DNA of 32,551 nt from Clostridiales bacterium (GTDB taxonomy: Bacteria > Bacillota > Clostridia > Lachnospirales > Lachnospiraceae). The position numbers and the translations under genes are program-made. Positions 24,934 through 32,551 of the stretch are shown one piece after another. The stretch's first letter is position 1. Each line of letters begins with the position of its first letter. Where the stretch lies: positions 1-32,551 of the forward strand of contig JAJQDO010000227.1 of assembly GCA_021202175.1 (NCBI GenBank). Direction: 5' to 3'. The notes below the pieces were generated by a model. The model was given only the letters and a program-made list of their open reading frames with translations, did not search any database and was not told the DNA's origin.

Positions 24934-26592
24934 TTAATTAGCTACTGATGTGTAATCCTCTGCGAAGACAAAAGCATTCACGCGAGGCAAATTGTTCCCA
25001 TTTACGGCAAGCTCAAGAATACCGTCCTGGCCAACCATCAGATTATTGGTGGTAAACAGGCCTTTCACACAGGCAATTTCCTGCAGATATTCATGGAAAG
25101 TCTGTACATCCTCTTCCGAACCGGTGGAAGTAGCATTCGTCAGAAGCTCTACGAGTGTATCATCATGCGTGAAGCATACACTGCCATTCTCAAAACCATC
25201 CGGATTGAAATTATTATCCCAGCAAGTTACAATATGTCCGGTTGATCCCTTATTATCTAAAATGATATCCCACTGTGTAGAGTCAACCTTATATGTATTG
25301 AACAATGCCTGGTCATAGGACAAAAGTTCTACGTTAAATCCAGCCGCTTCCAGATTGGCAATAATCACCGAATGAATACCATCCGCAATCGAAGTACGGC
25401 TTAAGAGACGCAGCGTCACTTCACCTTCCGCATATCCGGAAGCCTCATAATATTCTTTCGCCAGGTCCGGATCATAATCCCAATAGCCTTCGTCAGCCCA
25501 GCTTTCATCGTAACCAGCCATGGCAGGAGTTCCAAGGCTATAACAAACTTCACCGGTAGTTTCGTCATAATCGCCTCCATACATGATGCTCTCAGAATCC
25601 AGTGCATAAAGAACTGCCATTCTCAGATTGATATCATCCGCAAGAGGAGACATGCCACTGTCCATATTCAGAAATACAACATTACAGAATACACCATCAC
25701 TGATATCTACATTCCATCCTTCCAGAGCGGATTCCCCGTCATAGAAACGCTGCAGTTCACTGGCATCGATAACCGTAGCATCAATCTCGCTGTTTTCCAG
25801 AGCAATACTTCTCATGGAATTCTCCGTAATAACCTTATAATCAATCGTCTTTACATTCTGAACATCTCCTGAATTACGCAGGCTTTCATCTGTTTGCCAA
25901 TAATCGTCCACCGCTTCCAGGACAAGTTCCGAACCAGCAGTATAAGAAGCGACCTCATACGCACCGGTAACAGCCGGATCATTCAGACGTTCCTCTTCCG
26001 TTGCGCTTTCAAACCATTCCTGGTCGCAAATAGCCAATGTATAATTACCTGCCAAATACTCCATCACGCCAGGGCCACTTTTATTCAAATGGAACAGCAT
26101 ATTGTAATCATCCACTACCTCTATATAGTCCAGATAGGTACCGATTCTCGTCTCCTGCGCGTCTGTCAGCAGATGCTCATAACTGAATACTACGTCCTCT
26201 GACGTGATTTGATTTCCCTTGCTGTCATAAATGTAATCATATAGTTCTACGGAATAGGTCGTCTCATCTACTTCTTCAATCGATTTGGCAAGCCACGGTT
26301 CCATCTCATCCAGACTTGCCCCGAAATATGGCATGCAATATAACGACGCATACATATTCTGTGTAAACCACTGCCGTGGAACACTTTGTGTTCCAAAAGG
26401 CGAAATATCAAATGAGCTGGCTGTCAACCCTACGACAACCTTATCTACCTGTTCCGTTGCCGCCGCTTCTGTAGTAGTCGTTGCCCCAGTGTCTCCCTCA
26501 CCCGATGAAGAACCGCTGCTACTTCCGCAGGCCACTGTTGTTACTGCGAGAACCGCAGTCATTGCTAATGTGAGTAATCTTTTTACTTTCAT
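24934..26592 (-). CDS. Family-5 ABC transporter substrate-binding lipoprotein
   Basis: This 552-residue extracellular solute-binding protein (SBP_bac_5 family) has a lipoprotein signal (KRLLTLAMTAVLAVTTVAC, lipid-modified Cys22) followed by a low-complexity Ser/Gly/Thr linker to about residue 50. The mature part has the family pattern ITSEDVVFSYEHLL, then AVTGAYEVASY, then DINLRMAVLYALD and DPDLAKEYYEASGY. The protein should capture the ligand outside the membrane and deliver it to the OppBC-type permeases. Family members carry peptides, but some carry oligosaccharides; the AraC-GH39 gene in the same operon makes a xylan- or glycoside-derived ligand worth considering. AGGAGG lies 8 nt before the ATG. 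It is the first gene of the operon. Confidence 0.92.
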   Translation of the reverse strand: MKVKRLLTLAMTAVLAVTTVACGSSSGSSSGEGDTGATTTTEAAATEQVDKVVVGLTASSFDISPFGTQSVPRQWFTQNMYASLYCMPYFGASLDEMEPWLAKSIEEVDETTYSVELYDYIYDSKGNQITSEDVVFSYEHLLTDAQETRIGTYLDYIEVVDDYNMLFHLNKSGPGVMEYLAGNYTLAICDQEWFESATEEERLNDPAVTGAYEVASYTAGSELVLEAVDDYWQTDESLRNSGDVQNVKTIDYKVITENSMRSIALENSEIDATVIDASELQRFYDGESALEGWNVDISDGVFCNVVFLNMDSGMSPLADDINLRMAVLYALDSESIMYGGDYDETTGEVCYSLGTPAMAGYDESWADEGYWDYDPDLAKEYYEASGYAEGEVTLRLLSRTSIADGIHSVIIANLEAAGFNVELLSYDQALFNTYKVDSTQWDIILDNKGSTGHIVTCWDNNFNPDGFENGSVCFTHDDTLVELLTNATSTGSEEDVQTFHEYLQEIACVKGLFTTNNLMVGQDGILELAVNGNNLPRVNAFVFAEDYTSVAN

Positions 26593-27213
26593 GAATCTTT
26601 CCTCCTCTACTATTTACAGTCACATGGTCACCTTGCTCCCGGCATCCTTTCAAGTGATGCCAATGTTTCATATCCTCATACTCTTTCCTCCTGTTCCTTA
26701 CTCAATCAGATGCTTCTATATCTTCTGATGTTTTTGCCCCTGATCAATTTCATTTTCAGTATCTTATTTATAGTCATATTATATCTTTATGGGTTTTTAA
26801 AATCCCCGGATATCTTGAGCAAAAGAAATCGTGTTCTTATCTTTTATCTTGTCCTCAAGAGTTTCCCAAAGGAACAAAGACAAGATTTGATATATAAATT
26901 CCGCTCTTGAAAATCGACATCCGTTATCAGATACATGTCAAAAGTCATCTGACACATAGTATGCATCCATATATCAGACAAAAAATCGTAGCAAAACAAT
27001 TGCTTGCATAGAAAAAGGGATTTCCCGAGATATTTCTCTAAGAATCCCTTTTTATCTGTATGCCCTGTCCTGTTAATTCAATTCACATTACCCAACTATC
27101 CCTCTATATCTTTATCATCCCGTTGACATTAACAAGGGTACCGTCCTTTTCCCCTAATAAAGAACGATAATCACATCAACAGAGCATACATACCATAGAA
27201 TGTAATACTGGTT
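26593..27213. other. Intergenic region upstream of the transporter operon
   Basis: This is a 621-bp region between two minus-strand operons. It holds the terminator at 27012-27053 and should hold the promoter of the transporter operon, but I found no well-spaced consensus pair; a minus-strand TATAAT at 26783-26778 lacks a good -35. TCAGAT (26928) and ATCTGA (26947) form a small dyad, and ATATCAGACA recurs at about 26971. A 66-codon plus-strand frame (26710-26910) is hydrophobic but AT-driven, without gene-like support. Confidence 0.45.
27012..27053 (-). terminator. Terminator after the PTS operon
   Basis: AAAAAGGGATT and AATCCCTTTTT form a stem with A and T runs on both sides, 160 bp after the PTS stop codon. 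It can act in either direction; on the minus strand it closes the PTS operon. Confidence 0.75.
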
Positions 27214-29130
27214 TTATTTCAGCACTGACTGTCCTCTCTTTATCGGACCTGGAGTGACAAATTCAAACGGTTGCTCTTTCGAATCTACGATAACCAACAT
27301 CACGCTCATATCATACTTCTCGGACAGCTTCTTTAAATCGACCTCAACAATCGGATCCCCGGCTTTCACCGGGTCTCCCGGTTTTTTATCTTTCAGCTTA
27401 AAGCCTTCACCATTCGCCTGCACGGTATCAATGCCACAATGTACCAACAATTCTACACCGTTATTCATCGTCACACCATATGCGTGACTGTCTAATACAC
27501 TGATTTTTCCATTGGCTGGTGAACAAAGAACCACACTATCTCCTGGATAACGGAATGCTGTGCTCTTACCCAGCACCTGTTCGGCAAAAACAGGATCTGG
27601 TACGGTCGCAATATCGATGATTTCTCCGTCTGCCGGAGCCACAATCGCTTCATCCGTGACTTCAACACTGTCAGTAATCTTTTTCTCTTCCGCTTTGTCA
27701 TCTGCCGGAATCTCGGCTACACCGCCATCTGGAACATCGGCCTGCTTCGCTTCAGCTCCGATACCTCCAAATAAATAGGTCACGATAAACCCGGCCGCCA
27801 CACCACTGACAAGAGAGATGATACAGGCCATGAGGTTAAAGTCTCCATGCGCCGCAGCAGGAATAGAGAATATAGACTGCGAAAGAGGCACATAACATTT
27901 ATATCCCACAAGCCCCGTAATGATGCCAGAAATCAGGATGGCCACTTCCGTTGTCGCTAAAATCCGTTTATTCGCAAGTACTACACCAAACAGTCCCGCT
28001 TCGGAAATTCCCACAATACCAGAGACACCACTGGATATACCCACTGATTTATCATCAGGGTTTTTTGACTTTACCCCATATGCTAAAGCGGCACCGGCAA
28101 GACTCATATTATAAACCATCAGTGCCGGGTGAATAATCGGATCGTATCCTAAATCAGATATCATCACCGTTGCTATCGGGAACAAACCGTAATGAACACC
28201 AGCCATAACAGCCAAAGGCATGATTGCGCCGGCTATCGCGGGAGCAAGGAAACCAGCATGGTTCGAAATGAAAAGCACACAGTTCGAAATAGCATTCGTG
28301 ATTACCATACCAATCGGACCCACAATCAGATAAACCAAAGGAACCGTGATGATCAATTCTATCAACGTAACACCAAAGATGTAAATCACCTTCGGACAAA
28401 TCTTTTTTGCGAGTTTCTCCACATATTTCAACAGCCAGACCGCCAAAATAATCGGAACAATCGTTGATGTATAGGAGAAGTTTTGGATAGATAACCCAAA
28501 AATGCTGACTGTTCCTTCCGAAATCGCATCCATCAGACTCGGATAAATCATGATTGCACCGATTAGAGCACCCATATATTTATTCGTCTGCATCTTTTCG
28601 GCAGCAGTAAATCCAATCAGGATAGGGAACGAATACACACAGGCTCCTGATACCGTGGAGAAAAACAGATAAGTACCGCTCTCTGTTGACAAAAGACCCA
28701 AGGAAGTAAAAATGGAAAGAATAGCACTGATCATCAACGCACCCATGATACAGCCAAGCCAGGGGACGATACTTCCAGAAACGATGTCCAAACCATGCGT
28801 AAAGGCATTAAAAACCGGATTGCCTTCTTTCTTTCCATCCGTTCCTCCAGCTACATCGGGAGCCGACTGGCCTTCCTCATTAAATTTATAGGTAGCCACA
28901 ATCAAGTCAAAATATTCATCCACTGTTCCCGTCCCAAGGATCATCTGATACTGGCCATTTGGCCTAGAGATCCCCTTCACCACGGAAATTTTCTTTGCTG
29001 CTTCATCATTTGCCTTACTTTCATCATACAAATTAAACCGCAATCTGGTCATACAATGGGAGAATATTTTTACATTTCCCTCTCCACCAACCGCATCAAT
29101 AATCTGTTTCGCAATATTAATATCAGCCAT
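27214..29130 (-). CDS. PTS beta-glucoside-type EIIBCA permease
   Basis: This 638-residue membrane phosphotransferase imports and phosphorylates a sugar or glucoside, most likely at C6 of glucose. The EIIB domain (about 1-85) has the phosphorylated Cys26 in SHCMTRLRF. The EIIC domain (about 105-455) has many membrane segments and GVHYGLFPI. A charged linker leads to the EIIA domain (about 495-638), with the active His564 in VELLVHCGIDTV. Domain order B-C-A is that of BglF/BglP (beta-glucosides) and of some sucrose and trehalose permeases. It is the third gene of an operon, 25 bp after a C-glycoside deglycosidase-like alpha subunit, so its substrate is probably a glucoside. A possible AAAGGA site is unusually far (about 14 nt) from the ATG. 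Confidence 0.9.
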   Translation of the reverse strand: MADINIAKQIIDAVGGEGNVKIFSHCMTRLRFNLYDESKANDEAAKKISVVKGISRPNGQYQMILGTGTVDEYFDLIVATYKFNEEGQSAPDVAGGTDGKKEGNPVFNAFTHGLDIVSGSIVPWLGCIMGALMISAILSIFTSLGLLSTESGTYLFFSTVSGACVYSFPILIGFTAAEKMQTNKYMGALIGAIMIYPSLMDAISEGTVSIFGLSIQNFSYTSTIVPIILAVWLLKYVEKLAKKICPKVIYIFGVTLIELIITVPLVYLIVGPIGMVITNAISNCVLFISNHAGFLAPAIAGAIMPLAVMAGVHYGLFPIATVMISDLGYDPIIHPALMVYNMSLAGAALAYGVKSKNPDDKSVGISSGVSGIVGISEAGLFGVVLANKRILATTEVAILISGIITGLVGYKCYVPLSQSIFSIPAAAHGDFNLMACIISLVSGVAAGFIVTYLFGGIGAEAKQADVPDGGVAEIPADDKAEEKKITDSVEVTDEAIVAPADGEIIDIATVPDPVFAEQVLGKSTAFRYPGDSVVLCSPANGKISVLDSHAYGVTMNNGVELLVHCGIDTVQANGEGFKLKDKKPGDPVKAGDPIVEVDLKKLSEKYDMSVMLVIVDSKEQPFEFVTPGPIKRGQSVLK

Positions 29131-29155
29131 CTGTCAAACTCTTATCCTTTCTCTC

Positions 29156-30277
29156 TTAGCCTTCAATCAACCTCTTCATCATACTTTGATGTTTTCTAAC
29201 CTGATCAACCTCGCTGATCAGTTCTTTCTCCGTACGATCCTGGAATCTGCGCTGTCCTTCATACTCCGTATTAATATATCCATCATAACCAGCTTCTTTC
29301 AGTACCTTAATAGGACCTGCATAATCCACAGCCTTATCCTCGTATACTCCTGGCTGACCTTCGACCTCGGACATGTTATAAAACTTGCCATGGAAATTCA
29401 CGATGATTGGAAGAAGCGGTATCAATTCCTCCGGTTTCGATCTGGATAACAGTAGAGCCTGTCCCATGACCTCAAAATCAATATCCGTGTAATCCAGAAC
29501 ATTCTCCTTCACCATCTTTTCCATCATTTCAAACGCCGGTTTCAAATCTTCCGGTGCCTGCCCGGTTTTGAGGTAAGCATGGAAGAAGGATTCCACATTT
29601 CCGCCAGTATATAACGATAAATCAATTTTACTTAGGGCGTCTGATTTCCCGGTATAGTTGTCCATGCAGAACTGGTCAACCAATTCGCAGGTTTTTCTCT
29701 TCGCACCCTGGCGAACATACCAGTCAAGCGCTACTTCCGAAGGACGATAGGCAAAGATACCCCAGTCAGGGACAATACCCAGATGCTTTGTTCCTGTTCT
29801 CTTCACTACTTCCTGAATCTCCTTCACATACTGTCCGTTCAAGGGAATCGGCGCATGGATTTCTTTTCCGATTTTGATATCACATTCTTCTGCTGTCGGT
29901 AGGGCTAATTCCAGAATCTCAATATTCGTTGTCGCCAAAGTACGAACGTTTTTAAATCCCAGCTTCTTTGCCAGCCTGATATCATGTTTCAACCTGTCAG
30001 CGCACTCTTCAAAACTCATCACATGATCCCTAAACTGCAAAACATCGCAGAAAACATCCATGGTAACCGGCTCTAAATTGTATTTCGCACACATTTCATG
30101 CCATTTTTCCACAAATTCATCTGACGGATCTGGATAAGGAAATGACTGCTCATCCAACACTTTAATACCGGTCACACCTTCGATACTGGATGCTTCCTTC
30201 ATCATTCCTTCCAGATCGAGTTCCTTGAAAAACTGTGCCTGCTGATAACTATAAAAATCAACGCCTCTTTTAATCAT
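29156..30277 (-). CDS. C-glycoside deglycosidase alpha-like TIM-barrel protein
   Basis: This 373-residue protein belongs to the sugar phosphate isomerase/epimerase (xylose isomerase-like TIM barrel, AP endonuclease 2) superfamily. Candidate metal ligands are a Glu/His in KEIHAPIP, Asp in VPDWG, His in VNFHGKFY and Glu in INTEYEG, the last near the C-terminal end of the barrel. On its own the family is broad. However, the preceding gene encodes a DUF6379 protein, and this pairing is the signature of C-glycoside deglycosidases such as the DgpB/DgpC and CarB/CarC pairs. In those the TIM-barrel subunit holds a divalent metal and cleaves the C-C bond of a 3-oxo-glucoside. The product is somewhat longer than characterised alpha subunits, as far as I recall. 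It starts 18 bp after the beta gene stop. An isomerase role remains possible. Confidence 0.78.
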   Translation of the reverse strand: MIKRGVDFYSYQQAQFFKELDLEGMMKEASSIEGVTGIKVLDEQSFPYPDPSDEFVEKWHEMCAKYNLEPVTMDVFCDVLQFRDHVMSFEECADRLKHDIRLAKKLGFKNVRTLATTNIEILELALPTAEECDIKIGKEIHAPIPLNGQYVKEIQEVVKRTGTKHLGIVPDWGIFAYRPSEVALDWYVRQGAKRKTCELVDQFCMDNYTGKSDALSKIDLSLYTGGNVESFFHAYLKTGQAPEDLKPAFEMMEKMVKENVLDYTDIDFEVMGQALLLSRSKPEELIPLLPIIVNFHGKFYNMSEVEGQPGVYEDKAVDYAGPIKVLKEAGYDGYINTEYEGQRRFQDRTEKELISEVDQVRKHQSMMKRLIEG

Positions 30278-30295
30278 CTCTATCGTCCTCCCTCT

Positions 30296-30754
30296 TTAAT
30301 TCTGAAGTTCCAGTTCATAAGATACTATATTTTTGGTCTTGTCGGATCCTGCGCCCATGCCTGGTTCCGGCGGGCATTTTACCCATTCTTCATCTGTCGG
30401 AAGATAGCCGTATGCTGCCAGCACGGACTGCTGAAAATCAATAACATGTTTTCCCGGTGCAAGGCCACCGTCCTTCTTTACATGAACGATTCCTTCATCA
30501 TCGTAATCCCAGTGTTCCCAGACTGCTGTCTTGATCTCTTCAAAAGTTCTCGGTGCCTTCCCGTTAATCTCAAACGTCTGCACATCACGTTTATACTGAA
30601 TGCCATCTACCTTGATGTAATAACCATTGTGCAGTGATAAATAAACGCCTCTGTAGTTTGCGTTCCTTGCCGCAAACTGGAATCCGATCACCTTGCCGTT
30701 TTCATCCACATCGTTCTTCAGACTATCCTTGCGGATTAAAAAATTGTCATACAT
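30296..30754 (-). CDS. C-glycoside deglycosidase beta-like subunit (DUF6379)
   Basis: This 152-residue soluble protein has the pattern of DUF6379, the beta subunit of C-deglycosylation enzymes. Visible segments are GKVIGFQFAARNANYRGVYLS, a KVDG turn, FEINGKAPRTFEEI, and VHVKKDGGLAPGKHVIDF. In known complexes this beta-sandwich protein packs against the TIM-barrel subunit and shapes the active site. The alpha-like gene follows 18 bp downstream, so both are made from one mRNA. A strong GAGGAGG precedes the ATG. It is the first gene of the PTS operon, and a gap of 162 bp to the phosphatase gene upstream should contain the promoter. No C3-oxidising dehydrogenase (DgpA type) is seen in the window. 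Confidence 0.82.
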   Translation of the reverse strand: MYDNFLIRKDSLKNDVDENGKVIGFQFAARNANYRGVYLSLHNGYYIKVDGIQYKRDVQTFEINGKAPRTFEEIKTAVWEHWDYDDEGIVHVKKDGGLAPGKHVIDFQQSVLAAYGYLPTDEEWVKCPPEPGMGAGSDKTKNIVSYELELQN

Positions 30755-30916
30755 TTCTTTACCTCCTCTTAAAATCTGGTATCCATTTAATTACTTTTGA
30801 TGGTATTATTTTATTTCATTTTGTTTTTCCAAACTTCTGTTATCTTAGCCAATACCATGTCGATTTCTATTTATTTTCTTTCAGTAAATTTGACAAAAAA
30901 CAAATCAAGTCAACTT

Positions 30917-31582
30917 CTATATATCAAATCTTGGCCTTGTCTTTTCATACAGTTCCTCAATCTCTTCTCTCGTAAGCCCCGGCACTTCTTCCAGTCTCCA
31001 TACACCATCTGTACAGGAAAATATGCCATTGTAGCCGTTTGGCAGCTTTGTGAGCCCTTTTCCCTCTTTCAGCTTCCCGAATTCTCCACTGTCCACTCCC
31101 AGAAGAATCCCCTGCATCCAAAGCCAGGCCGCTCCGTGGGAAACAATCAGAATCTGCGCGCCGTCCTCATTTTCCTCATAAATCCTGTTATAGGTTTCGC
31201 GGACTCTCTTTCCAAACGTTTCATTATTATCGCCACCGCAATCATCCCAATGAATTCCGGTTCCTCTCCTCCGATTGATTTCATCCAGATGTTTATCGAC
31301 TTCCACGCCTTCCCATGTGCCGAAATTAACCTCTTTCAACCCTTTTCTCTCATATACTGGAATATTCCTTCCTTCCACGATAATCGTGCAGGTGTCCCTG
31401 CATCTTTCACTGGTGGAAACATAGGCCGCATCCAGCGGAATCTCCGCCAGAATCTTCCTCGCTTCCCTCGCGTTCTGGATTCCTTTTTCTGTAAGCGGTG
31501 AGTCACACCAGCCCTGCATTCGGTTATAAACGTTAAATAATGTCTCCCCATGCCGCACATAATAAAATGTTACTTTCTTCAC
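30917..31582 (-). CDS. Histidine phosphatase family protein
   Basis: This 221-residue enzyme of the phosphoglycerate mutase-like (branch 1) histidine phosphatase family has catalytic His11 in VRHGET, an NVYNRMQGWCDSPLTEKG segment, and a second histidine in LIVSHGAAW. It could hydrolyse a sugar phosphate or another phosphomonoester. True mutase activity cannot be read from the sequence. The start is GTG 31582 with GGAGG 7 nt upstream. It lies upstream of the deglycosidase-PTS operon on the same strand with a 162-bp gap, so it may act on the phosphorylated sugar from that pathway (inference from position only). Confidence 0.88.
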   Translation of the reverse strand: MKKVTFYYVRHGETLFNVYNRMQGWCDSPLTEKGIQNAREARKILAEIPLDAAYVSTSERCRDTCTIIVEGRNIPVYERKGLKEVNFGTWEGVEVDKHLDEINRRRGTGIHWDDCGGDNNETFGKRVRETYNRIYEENEDGAQILIVSHGAAWLWMQGILLGVDSGEFGKLKEGKGLTKLPNGYNGIFSCTDGVWRLEEVPGLTREEIEELYEKTRPRFDI

Positions 31583-32029
31583 TCTGATACCTCCTGGTTT
31601 TCGATATGATTTATAGCAAAAGACTTTACACTGTTTACCATCATATCCATCGTGCTCTGCAAACAGCCATATTTAGCTCAATCGTTTGCGTCCTTTCATT
31701 AGGAACGACAAATTATTACTGCCATTCACTATAATTATAATTCTCTCTCCTCCCTTTCTATCGCTGGAGGAGACCACAATCGTGCGGTTTATTGTTTAAA
31801 ATTAAAATATAAACTTCAAATTGAGAGAGCAGAACAAGATTTCACATATAAAAATAAATGCACATAAGCAACCTACTTCCTATCACATAGAGGTCATCCA
31901 TAGCGAAATATTTTTTGCAGGGACGAAGCTATAAATAAAAAAGCACATCTCTGCTTTATTACACCGGGATGTGCTTAATTCTATGTCTTATTCGTATCAA
32001 TATAAACCTTCTGTCACTGATTTCTGTAA
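31583..32029. other. Intergenic region upstream of the histidine phosphatase gene
   Basis: This is a 447-bp AT-rich gap. It contains a perfect 7-bp hairpin CTCCTCC/GGAGGAG (31747-31772, 12-nt loop) of unknown role and, near its right end, the terminator of the GH39-type remnant. No gene is seen, and no convincing promoter pair was found. Confidence 0.45.
31941..31976 (-). terminator. Terminator after the GH39-type pseudogene
   Basis: AAGCACATC and GATGTGCTT form a perfect 9-bp stem with an 18-nt loop. On the minus strand the stem is followed by a run of U, as expected for an intrinsic terminator 54 bp after the stop codon. Confidence 0.8.
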
Positions 32030-32551
32030 TCAGTTAAATTCCGTAATATGAAGATACTGTACCTCATTGGGTTCCAATTCAATATCGAATTCCAGCCTGT
32101 TCTTTTCTGCAATCTGTCTTTGCGTACAAATTCGCGGAAACACTTTCTCCAGATAATTCACTTCTTCCATTCTCAACTCCATGTCTGTGTCAAAATTTAA
32201 CCATTCGTTCAGAATGGAACCGGTTTCCCGATTCAGGCAGTATCTTCGTATCTGCCAGCACCCCTCTTTGATATTCTCAATCCGAACATGAATGATCTTT
32301 CGCTCGCCTGTCGCCATCTGTTCTATACCTACTGCAGGCACCTGATCCTCTTCTTTTAAATAATACGCCGCATTCATATCCACAAGATATGGCACTAACA
32401 GCTTATAATGGTCCTTGCTGTTGGTTGTGATCAATACCCCATCTTTTTCTACTGCTCGTTCTCTGTATAATCGATTAAAAAATTAAAGCACGAAACATGC
32501 CGATATTGGAATTCCTGATATCGTCAGGACTCCGCTCCCTACAAATAGATA
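32030..32551 (-). pseudogene. AraC/GH39-type protein, C-terminal part with in-frame stop
   Basis: From the window edge the minus strand reads FVGSGVLTISGIPISACFVL, then TAA (32485-32483), then FFNRLYRERAVEKDG and on to the stop at 32030. The same segment in the gene at 17925 reads KKPAYFAMEFFNRLYRN, so the stop replaces a Glu codon. The two also share the final motif LEPNE(I/V)QY(I/L)HI. The fragment is therefore the tail of a second AraC/GH39-type gene whose 5' part lies outside the window. The TTG at 32434, where a 134-codon frame could start, is internal to the domain and is unlikely to be a real start. Confidence 0.8.

Noticed and set aside
26710-26910. Small hydrophobic protein on the plus strand
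   Set aside because: The frame arises from AT-rich sequence, has no good ribosome binding site and lies in a promoter region.
32030-32434. Independent 134-residue gene
   Set aside because: The only start is an internal TTG, and GH39-like sequence continues upstream in the same frame through the TAA to the window edge.

Overview
The window looks like a chromosomal stretch of a gut-type Firmicute, most likely a member of Lachnospiraceae (inference from gene content, AGGAGG-type ribosome binding sites and consensus sigma-A-like promoters; the species was not identified). The content is fermentative and plant-glycan oriented: an [FeFe] hydrogenase with a flavin oxidoreductase partner, ferrous iron uptake, GH3 and GH39 proteins, a family-5 ABC importer, and a PTS operon that carries a predicted C-glycoside deglycosidase.

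Layout. (1) 53-3606, minus strand: a two-gene hydrogenase operon. A NuoF/GltD-like fusion oxidoreductase overlaps a [FeFe] hydrogenase gene, and the hydrogenase reading frame is broken by two in-frame stops. (2) 4156-5676, minus: an AAA/DUF4143 ATPase preceded by a phased repeat array. (3) 5840-13541, plus: feoA and feoB. feoB is cut in two by a 5.19-kb integrative element (7480-12678) flanked by a 12-bp direct repeat. Removing one repeat-to-repeat unit rejoins feoB exactly in frame (752 codons). The element carries tRNA-Gly(CCC), a large serine recombinase with one in-frame stop, a hicAB toxin-antitoxin pair, a second AAA/PD-(D/E)XK ATPase with its own repeats, and a truncated AlbA/HATPase-type regulator. 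(4) 13608-16094, minus: a GH3 beta-glucosidase with a promoter that looks activator-dependent. (5) 16259-17763, minus: a third AAA/DUF4143 ATPase with a five-copy repeat array, next to an 80-bp degenerate copy of feoB. (6) 17925-26592, minus: a seven-gene operon with a binding lipoprotein, two permeases, two ATPases, an unknown membrane protein and an AraC-GH39 fusion. (7) 27214-30754, minus: a three-gene operon of C-glycoside deglycosidase beta and alpha subunits and a beta-glucoside-type PTS EIIBCA, preceded by a histidine phosphatase gene. (8) 32030-end, minus: the 3' part of a second AraC/GH39-type gene, with an in-frame stop.

Two observations stand out. Each of the three AAA/nuclease-like ATPase genes is directly preceded by short repeats at a constant 32-33 bp period. 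In two of the three, one repeat copy sits between the -35 and -10 of a good promoter, which suggests a self-regulating module I do not recognise as described. Second, the deglycosidase subunits are coupled to a PTS permease, which suggests import of a phosphorylated glucoside before an oxidation-dependent cleavage of the sugar-aglycone bond. Four in-frame stop codons in three otherwise intact genes also recur as a theme.
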